Translations under genes and position numbers: made by a program
Assembly (NCBI GenBank): GCA_019246375.1
Contig: JAFAQO010000570.1
Span: 1 to 6,530 of the forward strand
Length of the DNA: 6,530 bases
Origin: Mycobacterium sp.
GTDB taxonomy: Bacteria; Actinomycetota; Actinomycetes; Mycobacteriales; Mycobacteriaceae
Reading direction: 5' to 3'
Notes under the pieces: generated by a model
Databases searched by the model: none
Seen by the model: only the letters and a program-made list of their open reading frames with translations
Told to the model about the DNA's origin: nothing
In this document: piece by piece, positions 1-5,013 of the stretch
Layout of the letters: every line of letters starts with the position of its first letter
Position numbering within the stretch: position 1 is the stretch's first letter

Positions 1-869
1 TGGACATCATGTTTCTGCGGTTCGCCAATTCCGTCTTCGAGCCGCTGTGGAACCGCGACCGGATCCAAGCCGTGCAGATAACCATGGCCGAGGACTTCGG
101 TGTGGAGGATCGGGGACGCTTCTACGACCCGGTCGGGGCGCTGCGCGACGTCGTGCAAAACCACCTGCTACAGCTGATCGGGCTGTTCGCCTGCGAGCCG
201 CCCAGCGGCGCCGGTCCCGACGCGCTGCGCGACAAGCGGGTGGACGTGTTCCGCGCCATGCCCGCCGCCGATCCCGCCCACTACGTGCGCGGCCAGTACG
301 ACGGGTATCAATCCATCGCGGGGGTCGAACCGGGCTCGCAGACCGAGACTTTCGCTGCGCTGCGGCTGGGGATCGACAACTGGCGCTGGTCGGGGGTTCC
401 GTTCTTCATCCGCGCCGGCAAGGCCCTACCGGTGCGGGCCACCGAAATCCGGGTCGTCTTCAAACACCCACCCAAGTTGGCCATCGCTGAGCTGACCCCG
501 AATCCGGCCGAGCTCATCCTACGCATCGACCCCCACCCGAGCGCAGACCTGGTCATCCAAGCCAAAGAGCCAGGAGCCAACCGGACCCGCACCGTTGACC
601 TGTCGCTGAACTTCTTTAAAGAACTCCTGGAAGCCCCCGAGCCCTACGAGCGGCTGCTCAGCGATGCCATGCGCGGGGACTCCAGCCAGTTCACCCGAGA
701 GGACGACGTCGAGGAGACCTGGCGCATCGTCCAGCCCCTGCTCGACACACCCCCACCCATCGAACCGTACACACCCGGGTCGTGGGGCCCCTCCGGCACC
801 GACACACTCCTCTCCGGGCACCCCGGCTGGCGCCAGCCCTGGCTCGATGTGAGACCTGGGGCGTGGTGA
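1..869 (+). CDS. zwf: Glucose-6-phosphate dehydrogenase, Zwf1-like, C-terminal part (5' end outside window)
   Basis: Oxidises glucose 6-phosphate to 6-phosphogluconolactone with NAD(P)+, the cytosolic entry step of the oxidative pentose phosphate pathway. The frame is open from base 3, and the ATG at 9 is internal because the family continues upstream. About 289 residues are visible of a usual 460-510. The missing part is the Rossmann domain and the RIDHYLGK-type active-site segment, which would lie just before the first visible residues. The visible part is the large C-terminal domain: FANSVFEPLWNR near the start, then VQITMAEDFGVEDRG, the GALRDVVQNHLLQ helix, GQYDGY, TETFAALRLGIDNWRWSGVP and FFIRAGKALP. 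The end, with TWRIVQPLLD, GSWGP and GHPGWRQPW, resembles mycobacterial Zwf1 more than the longer Zwf2 type (recalled comparison). The frame is intact to TGA at 867-869. The last 19 bases overlap a transketolase-like fragment in another frame, suggesting an old fusion or deletion at the 3' end. Confidence 0.95.
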   Translation, partial: DIMFLRFANSVFEPLWNRDRIQAVQITMAEDFGVEDRGRFYDPVGALRDVVQNHLLQLIGLFACEPPSGAGPDALRDKRVDVFRAMPAADPAHYVRGQYDGYQSIAGVEPGSQTETFAALRLGIDNWRWSGVPFFIRAGKALPVRATEIRVVFKHPPKLAIAELTPNPAELILRIDPHPSADLVIQAKEPGANRTRTVDLSLNFFKELLEAPEPYERLLSDAMRGDSSQFTREDDVEETWRIVQPLLDTPPPIEPYTPGSWGPSGTDTLLSGHPGWRQPWLDVRPGAW

Positions 870-988
870 CCGCTATGCGGCACGAACCAGCCGCGGTGAT
901 CCTGTCCCGCCAGGCGTTGCCGACCCCGGACCGGACCAGGTGCGCGCCCGCGTCAGGACACACCCGCGGCGGCTGTTCCCCACGATGA
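851..988 (+). pseudogene. Transketolase C-terminal-region fragment
   Basis: In the frame of 875-988 the peptide reads MRHEPAAVILSRQALPT, then DRT, APASG and RGG. This matches the transketolase segment xGPxALxLSRQxLPxLDR...APASGxxRGGYVL, which lies in the last quarter of that enzyme. Transketolase transfers two-carbon units in the non-oxidative pentose phosphate pathway. Only about 40 residues are recognisable. The frame runs to TGA at 986-988 after GGCSPR, where an intact enzyme would continue with a YVL segment and a further 100 or so residues. Upstream the frame runs back through the zwf stop without transketolase similarity, so no start, cofactor-binding domain or catalytic domain is left. 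It lies on the zwf strand, as expected if a tkt gene once shared a cluster with zwf. It should not give a functional product. The match is from memory of the family, not from a search. Confidence 0.6.
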
Positions 989-1136
989 AATGATGACTCC
1001 GAGGCACCGTCGGCAATAGCCGGATACGCCGAAATTGACCTATTCAATTCGCCTCAGTGCGTGCAGGTTAGAGGCCAGCTGGTGCCGATCCAAATCGATT
1101 GACGCAGCCAGGGGCGGTGGTCGACGTAGGACCGCC

Positions 1137-1543
1137 CCCGAGCGCGCGCGTGAGCTCCGCGATCGGAATATCCTCCAGGTGCTCGACTGCGGCGATGATG
1201 TCCGCCCGAAGGCCGTCATCGGCGAACGGCTCATCCAGCCAGTGGAACTTGTCGACGACACGGTCCCACGACATCGGCCGCGTCGGTGATCCTTCGAAGT
1301 CAGATTGCTCACGATCGAACTCATGCCCGTCGTGCAAAACGACGTGTCCCCGCGCGCGGCCAACAGTGTTGCATAAACGGCGCGCATCCCGGTGATGGCC
1401 GGCGAGATGCCTTTCCAGTTCGACACCGGTTCGGTGTGCACCGCCGCCAGTAACACGTGGCAAATAAGGTGGAAGCCGGCGCTCAATGCGTTTGCTATCA
1501 CCTTCAACGGCCGGATCGCCCCGACGAAAACTAACGATGCCAA
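1137..1543 (-). pseudogene. MmgE/PrpD-family protein remnant (2-methylcitrate dehydratase-like), two pieces in different frames
   Basis: The MmgE/PrpD family contains 2-methylcitrate dehydratases of propionate catabolism and relatives, usually 450-500 residues. Two parts are recognisable. From about 1543 down to 1349 the frame gives VIANALSAG, then EPVSNWKGISPAITGMRAVY and ATLLAARG. This corresponds to the family's mid-protein segment (IANAIAIAGTA...LSNWKGLAxPNTA...ATFLAxRG). From about 1345 down to 1137 a second frame gives LHDGHEFDREQSDFEGSPTR, PMSWDRVVDKFHWL, and AVEHLEDIPIAELTRALG, the C-terminal segment of the family. In intact members these are separated by well over 100 residues, which are absent here, and the frame changes at the junction near 1345-1350. 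The first roughly 200 residues are also missing; the first frame is closed upstream by TAA at 1559-1561. The gene is therefore dead, with an N-terminal truncation, an internal deletion and a frameshift. Confidence 0.75.
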
Positions 1544-1783
1544 GGTCAGATCCGCCGTTTATCGGACAGTCCCGTGTGGTCGGTGCTTGGTCGGTGAATC
1601 CGCGACACGCCGTGGTTTCAGATGGTGCGGGATGGCGTTATATCGCCAAGTCAGGACACCTTTCGGGGCCAAGACTAGGAGGGCTTGCAGGCTCCCCTAA
1701 GGCCGTTTTCGCCGATTAGTCGAAGGAGCACAGATCCGCAACGAAGGCTTCGAAACGACCCGCATCGGTGCAGTCAGCTGAGG

Positions 1784-1823
1784 TTCGGATCGTCGGTACA
1801 GTTCGCTCCCCGACGGGTCCGAA
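1784..1823. repeat. Imperfect inverted repeat (two 6-bp stems, 13-nt loop)
   Basis: Left arm TTCGGA-T-CGTCGG (1784-1796) and right arm CCGACG-GG-TCCGAA (1810-1823) pair as two 6-bp stems separated by a 1x2 internal loop, with a 13-base loop between the arms. No T-run follows, so it is not a convincing intrinsic terminator. It lies in the gene-poor stretch before the tRNA fragment. It could be a binding site or part of an attachment region; the function is unknown. Confidence 0.4.
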
Positions 1824-1861
1824 TCGAAACTACCGAGTATCCGGTACGACAGTACCAGCAC

Positions 1862-1883
1862 TTTTGCCGTCATTTTGCCGTCA
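1862..1883 (+). repeat. Tandem pair of perfect 11-bp direct repeats, TTTTGCCGTCA
   Basis: TTTTGCCGTCA occurs twice with no gap, at 1862-1872 and 1873-1883. The pair lies about 100 bases before the tRNA-Thr fragment, on the side where an element integrated at that tRNA would lie. Short direct repeats about 100 bp from the crossover core are typical arm-type binding sites for tyrosine integrases. That role is inferred from position and form only. The repeat itself is read directly. Confidence 0.6.
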
Positions 1884-1962
1884 ACTCCCGCGGATCCGCG
1901 CGAACAACAGCGGACTGTCACGGATGTGTTTTCGCAGGTAGCGGGCACGTACGAATAAGTGC

Positions 1963-1984
1963 GAAGCCCGCCGAACTGGGCTTC
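1963..1984. repeat. Perfect 7-bp hairpin directly before the tRNA fragment
   Basis: GAAGCCC (1963-1969) and GGGCTTC (1978-1984) are perfect complements around an 8-base loop, one base before the anticodon stem of the tRNA-Thr fragment. It occupies the place of a D arm but lacks the usual D-loop features (a GG pair and conserved purines). It is therefore more likely foreign sequence joined to the tRNA half than a real D arm. Confidence 0.45.
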
Positions 1985-1985
1985 A

Positions 1986-2032
1986 CTCGCCTTGTAAGCG
2001 AGCGGTCGTCAGTTCAATCCTGACAGGAGGCT
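1986..2032 (+). tRNA. Partial tRNA-Thr(UGU): anticodon arm to 3' end only
   Basis: The 3' half of a tRNA can be folded from the sequence. The anticodon stem is CTCGC (1986-1990) paired with GCGAG (1998-2002) around loop CTTGTAA, with U33 and anticodon TGT at 1993-1995, which reads the threonine codon ACA. A 5-base variable loop follows (2003-2007). The T stem GTCAG/CTGAC is perfect around TTCAATC (2008-2024). The 3' acceptor strand is AGGAGGC (2025-2031) and the discriminator base is T (2032); CCA is not encoded. The matching 5' acceptor strand (expected GCCTCCT) is absent at the right distance, where the bases are AATAAGT, and there is no proper D arm. It is therefore a 3' fragment, not a working gene. 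Such fragments commonly mark the far attachment site of an element integrated into the 3' half of an intact tRNA gene. Confidence 0.7.
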
Positions 2033-2081
2033 CACTTGTTGCCGGACTGGGTGAAAGGCGGCGTTCACCGAATCGGCGGCT

Positions 2082-3524
2082 TTAGGGGATCGCGGGATGG
2101 GCGGATGACCAGGGGTGGGCCGATTCCAGTTGGGAAGCGACGCTGATGAGGACGTCCTCGCGGCCGTATGCGGCGGCGAGCTGGATGCCGATGGGGAGGC
2201 CCTCGGCGTTGCGGTGCAGGGGCAGGCTGATCGCCGGCTGCCCGCTCATGTTGAACGGCGGCGTGAACGCGGCGAACCGCCCGCCGCGGCGCATCGGTGC
2301 AATCGGGTCCTCGGGATCGTTCTCGAACTCTGTCAGTGGTGGCGGCGGCTCGGCCAGCGTCGGCGTGAGCAGCAGGTCCCAGCCGTCCGCCCACCACTGC
2401 TGCAGCGCCCGCCGGAAGGCCCACCCCGCCGCCTGCGCCGCGGCGTAGTCGACGGCGCTCAACCGCTGCGCGCGCTCGACCAGCACCCAGTTCACCGGCT
2501 CGAGGTCGTGGGTCATCAGCTGGCGCCCGAGCGTGTCGCTGAACCCGCGCGCCGCCATCGCCATCTGCATCACAAACAGCGCCATGAACGTTTCGGGCAA
2601 CATGCTGTCCGCCAGGCACGCCGGCCACGCCGGCTCCACGGTGTGCCCGAGTGCCTGCAGCATCGAGGCCGCGGCGCGCACCGCCGAGATGCAGTCCTGG
2701 TGCACGAAGTCGCCGCGCGGATGGATGTCGAGCAGCCCGACGCGCAGCCGACCCGGGTGCGCGCCGACCTCCTCGGCGTAGGGCCGCTCGGGCGCCGGCG
2801 CAATCACGGTGTCACCGACACCGGGACCCCGCACCGCATCGAGCAACCCCGCCGTGTCGCGCACCGTGCGGCTCACGCACAGTTCGACGCCCAGCCCCAC
2901 CTCGGTGCGCGCTGGTCCGGCCGTGATTCGCCCCTGGCTCGGCTTGAGTCCGACCAGTCCGCAGCAGGACGCCGGGATGCGGATGCTGCCACCCCCGTCC
3001 GAGGCGTTGGCGAACGGCACTGTCCCGGCGGCCACCGCGGCAGCGGCGCCGCCACTGGACCCACCCGGCGTACGGTCCAATGCCCACGGGTTTCGGGTCG
3101 CCCCCCACGCCACCGGCTGCGTGGTCGGCAGACTGCCCATCTCCGGACTGTTCGTTCGCCCGGCGATGACCAGCCCGGCCGCCTTGAACCGGGCCACCAG
3201 CGTCGTGTCGGCGGCGTCGATGGTGCCCGCCTGCTTCAGCGCCCGGTTGCCATTCGATAGGGTCTGGCCGGCGAAGCTGGTGTAGAGGTCTTTGAGCAAA
3301 AATGGGACGCCGCGGAATGGACCGTGGGGCAGGTTCCGGTCGGCGGCGATGGATCGGGCGTGGTCGAACCACTCGATGACCACGGCGTTCACCGACGGGT
3401 TGGCTTGCTCGATGCGCTCGATCGCCGCCTCCAGCAACTCACTCGGCGTGACCTCACCCGTGGCCACCAGCGCCGCCTGGTCTGTGGCATCCATCCATCG
3501 CGTTTCATCGGCAAGACCGCTCAT
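2082..3524 (-). CDS. Amidase-signature family hydrolase
   Basis: Likely hydrolyses a carboxylic amide to acid plus ammonia or amine in the cytoplasm; the substrate cannot be told from sequence. Numbered from the GTG at 3551 (489 residues), the amidase-signature triad is complete: Lys87 in GVPFLLKD, cis-Ser165 in TPGGSSGG, and nucleophile Ser189 in SDGGGSIRIPAS. The spacing (24 residues between the serines) equals that of the family. Around it lie GRTNSPEMG, ATRNPWALDRTPGG and GLVGLKPSQGRI. The C-terminal part has LLLTPTLAEPPPPL, PFNMSGQPAISLP and GLPIGIQL, the usual end of the fold. Length is normal and there are no frameshifts. No signal peptide or membrane segment is seen. The start is uncertain. 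I chose ATG at 3524 because it overlaps the stop of an upstream ORF as ATGA; GTG at 3551 or 3542 is possible, and neither site has a strong Shine-Dalgarno. It resembles, but is not assigned to, the mycobacterial AmiA2/AmiB2/AmiC/AmiD paralogues. Confidence 0.93.
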   Translation of the reverse strand: MSGLADETRWMDATDQAALVATGEVTPSELLEAAIERIEQANPSVNAVVIEWFDHARSIAADRNLPHGPFRGVPFLLKDLYTSFAGQTLSNGNRALKQAGTIDAADTTLVARFKAAGLVIAGRTNSPEMGSLPTTQPVAWGATRNPWALDRTPGGSSGGAAAAVAAGTVPFANASDGGGSIRIPASCCGLVGLKPSQGRITAGPARTEVGLGVELCVSRTVRDTAGLLDAVRGPGVGDTVIAPAPERPYAEEVGAHPGRLRVGLLDIHPRGDFVHQDCISAVRAAASMLQALGHTVEPAWPACLADSMLPETFMALFVMQMAMAARGFSDTLGRQLMTHDLEPVNWVLVERAQRLSAVDYAAAQAAGWAFRRALQQWWADGWDLLLTPTLAEPPPPLTEFENDPEDPIAPMRRGGRFAAFTPPFNMSGQPAISLPLHRNAEGLPIGIQLAAAYGREDVLISVASQLESAHPWSSAHPAIP

Positions 3525-3661
3525 GGCTGCCGGTTGTACCACGACCGACACCGGAGCTCGCCAGTGTGCGTCATCGAGGTTGAGGCGTCCTCATACGCGA
3601 TGACCGGCACTGCGGCATCGAAGACGTTGAGGCGGTCTGTGCGGACGGTCTCGCCGATCAT
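3521..3661 (-). CDS. Small hypothetical ORF (46 aa) overlapping the amidase start
   Basis: The frame starts at ATG 3661 and ends at TGA 3521-3523, sharing ATGA with the amidase ATG at 3524, an arrangement typical of translational coupling. The peptide begins MIGETVRTDRLNVFDAAVPV and continues IAYEDASTSMTHTGELRCRS; the first 30 or so residues have GC-ending codons and a protein-like composition. I do not recognise a family. The frame is closed upstream by TAA about 8 codons before the ATG, so it is either a genuine small gene or the tail of a larger gene truncated by rearrangement. No strong Shine-Dalgarno precedes the ATG. Confidence is limited by its short length. Confidence 0.35.
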   Translation of the reverse strand: MIGETVRTDRLNVFDAAVPVIAYEDASTSMTHTGELRCRSWYNRQP

Positions 3662-3805
3662 CTGCAGCGCCGCCGGCGATACCGCTTAACGCCACCGCTC
3701 CAACGCATTTAATGCTCGTCGGTCGCCAACCGTGCACCCCAGTGTTGCGGTGGGCACACGTCGTCTACCTGCCGGGTGTGCGGCGCGGTGATCTACGGCC
3801 CGCCG

Positions 3806-4407
3806 CTACGCGTCGACTGCTGCGTCCTCGCCGGCCCTGCCGCGGTGCGCCAGCCACTGGTCGACCTGGAAGATGCGCTGCCACCTGATGTGAGCCGCTC
3901 GTACTCGGCCACCAATCCCGCCAGCCGCTGGCGCCCTGCCTCCCTGAGTCCGAGCGCTCGGCCAAGCCCAGTCGTCTGCCTGATATCCGCCTGCAGGTGC
4001 GCGGCCCGCTTCTCGGGCAGCCAGACGAACAGCGCCGGGGTGGGCATCCCTCCGCGCACCAACTCGACGTCACGGCTGGCGCGATACCAGCGATACCACT
4101 TGGGCGACCACGGCTCGCCTTGCTTGATCACCTTCGCGGTGGAGATTGCGTGGCCGTAGCCGTTGCAGAGGGAGCGGCGCTGCATCAGCGGCCCGTAGTC
4201 GCCGACGCCCTTCCAGCCGCTGCTCCCCTTGGTGATCACCACCAGGCCGCGCCGCTCCAGGGCGCGGGCTGCCCGACGGGCCTGGGCGATTGGCACCCCG
4301 GTCCGCTCGCCCAGGGCGGCCACGGTCAGGTTGCCGTGCTCGCTGTCGGTGAGGGTGTCCAGGATGGCCCGCTGGCTGGCGCCGAGTCCTCTGCTGATGC
4401 GGGTAAG
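3806..4407 (-). pseudogene. Winged-helix-type DNA-binding protein, unknown family, probably inactivated (no start codon, 3' frameshift)
   Basis: The N-terminal 60 codons read like a winged helix: helix ASQRAILDTLTDSEHGN, then LTVAALGERTGVPIAQARRA, ARALERRGLVVITK, then a glycine-rich turn (SSGWKGVGDYGP). The middle part (GYGHAISTAKVIKQGEPW, WYRWYRASRDVELVRGG, ALFVWLPEKRAAHLQADIRQ) belongs to no family I know. Two defects are visible. The coding frame starts five bases after a good AGGAG, but the codon there is CTT (4405-4407), and the first standard start in frame is GTG at 4321-4323, inside the helix-turn-helix. After about 3892 the frame degenerates to Ser/Arg/Gly-rich residues ending at 3793, whereas a one-base shift gives RWQRIFQVDQWLAHRG and a stop at 3806-3808 with better codon bias. 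It may have been a regulator of an accessory element. If the GTG start is used, a shortened protein of 176 residues is possible. Confidence 0.55.
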
Positions 4408-4447
4408 TGTATCTCCTGGTGACCCGACGGAGCTACCGGGAGATACA
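4408..4447 (-). promoter_or_regulatory. 13-bp-arm inverted repeat covering the ribosome-binding site of the winged-helix gene
   Basis: Plus-strand left arm TGTATCTCCTGGT (4408-4420) and right arm ACCGGGAGATACA (4435-4447) are inverted copies differing at one base, separated by 14 bases. On the minus strand the AGGAG ribosome-binding sequence of the downstream winged-helix gene falls within the second arm, two bases before CTT at 4405-4407 becoming the expected start five bases after AGGAG. The site could be a two-fold operator bound by the gene's own product, or an RNA hairpin that hides the ribosome-binding site; a terminator is unlikely as there is no U-run. Both roles are inferred. Confidence 0.5.
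4413..4417 (-). promoter_or_regulatory. Strong Shine-Dalgarno (AGGAG) with no start codon behind it
   Basis: Minus-strand AGGAG lies 5 bases before codon CTT (4405-4407), which opens the frame TRISRGLGASQR of the winged-helix gene. No ATG, GTG or TTG occurs in that frame between here and GTG 4321-4323. This points to a lost start codon rather than a wrong gene model. Confidence 0.5.
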
Positions 4448-4448
4448 G

Positions 4449-4613
4449 TTAAACCATGTATGGCAAGTCGCCTGGGCAGCGTAGGTAGAACTTGGCCGGA
4501 ACGTAGACGTCTTCGACCTTCCCGAACCCCTGTATTCGGCTTGGGCAGTTTTCAACCGTCGAAAATGGCACTATCACAGCGCATTCCGCACGCTTCTGAG
4601 GTGGCCATTCCAT
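4449..4613 (-). CDS. Small hypothetical ORF (54 aa)
   Basis: ATG at 4613 to TAA at 4449-4451. The peptide begins MEWPPQKRAECAVIVPFSTV and later reads GFGKVEDVYVPAKFYLRCPG before ending DLPYMV. Its composition is varied (aromatic, acidic, aliphatic and three Cys), unlike the Arg/Ser/Pro-rich shadow frames nearby, and its codons are less GC-biased than those of the amidase or zwf. No family is recognised, and no good Shine-Dalgarno precedes the ATG. The frame is open for some 55 more codons upstream but has no standard start there, so it may be the tail of a longer decayed gene. It ends one base before the inverted repeat at 4408-4447 and lies on the same strand as the winged-helix gene. Confidence 0.3.
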   Translation of the reverse strand: MEWPPQKRAECAVIVPFSTVENCPSRIQGFGKVEDVYVPAKFYLRCPGDLPYMV

Positions 4614-5013
4614 CAGCCGCAGTACCAGAATCGTCAGGCCCCGTCCCTGTGGCCGCCGCTGTGCGTGAGCAAGCTGGATGCCGCGCCAGCGGCTGTCGAG
4701 CGGACCGGTCTGACGGCGTTGGCGTTGCCGCGATTCCGGATGACCCGAAGGATGTGCCGACTCAACCGGCGGCGGCCCCCCAGTGGGTGCCCCGGAGACG
4801 ATGGTCCCGGAAGATATGGCCCCGGCGGGGTTGGCCCCAGGGATGTCGGGACCGTAGATATGACGGCGGAGGACGCGACGCCGGAGGGAATGGCGGTGGG
4901 GGCGGCGGTCACTAGCCCCGCTCGTTCACCCACAGAGTCAGCCCTTATCGGCGAGCCGATCTGAACTTTCACCGTTGCCCGAGTGCCGTGAACACTCCGC
5001 TACGCCCTGGCCG
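4614..5013. other. Gap without a convincing gene
   Basis: Frames are open on both strands, but none is convincing. A minus-strand frame of 112 codons (GTG 4972 to 4634) is Pro/Ser/Arg-rich, has no ribosome-binding site and no known motif. A plus-strand frame running to 4915 ends in a Gly-rich tail with no PE_PGRS-type repeat structure. A weak 5-bp stem (GAGTG 4981-4985, CACTC 4993-4997) follows the radical SAM gene but lacks a U-run, so it is not called a terminator. Confidence 0.5.

Larger units (their letters stand above)
1544..1985. other. Stretch without recognisable gene; holds repeats near a tRNA fragment
   Basis: No reading frame on either strand gives a protein I recognise. The longest plus-strand frames (ending at 1700, 1719 and 2023) have no family motifs, plausible start context or consistent codon bias. 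A plus-strand peptide ending at 1719 (GWRYIAKSGHLSGPRLGG) looks slightly protein-like but cannot be placed. The stretch looks less GC-biased than the flanking genes, and its 3' half is rich in short inverted and direct repeats, listed separately. No integrase or transposase fragment could be identified. Confidence 0.6.

Noticed and set aside
644..1047. Minus-strand frames opposite the end of zwf
   Set aside because: Low-complexity Arg/Gly/Ser peptides antisense to zwf and to the transketolase fragment; no family features.
1954..2032. Complete tRNA-Thr gene using the hairpin at 1963-1984 as D arm
   Set aside because: The bases at the expected 5' acceptor position (AATAAGT) do not pair with AGGAGGC, and the presumed D loop lacks the conserved GG and purines.
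2050..2069. Stem GGTGAA/TTCACC after the amidase as a terminator
   Set aside because: Only 6 bp with an 8-base loop and no U-run on either strand.
2115..3260. 381-codon plus-strand frame opposite the amidase
   Set aside because: Arg/Pro/His-rich composition typical of an antisense frame in GC-rich DNA; the amidase triad and full fold lie on the minus strand.
3700..3835. Plus-strand peptide with CRVCGAVIYGPP and a later Cys-Cys pair, resembling a small zinc ribbon
   Set aside because: It has no start with a ribosome-binding site, is antisense to the 3' end of the winged-helix gene, and the cysteine pattern alone is too weak.
4229..4915. 228-codon plus-strand frame with a Gly-rich end, considered as a PE_PGRS remnant
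   Set aside because: Half of it is antisense to the winged-helix gene, and the Gly-rich tail is about 10 residues without the repeated GGxGG units or a PE domain.
4634..4972. 112-codon minus-strand Pro/Ser-rich frame
   Set aside because: No ribosome-binding site, no recognisable motif and low-complexity composition; it could be chance openness at high GC.
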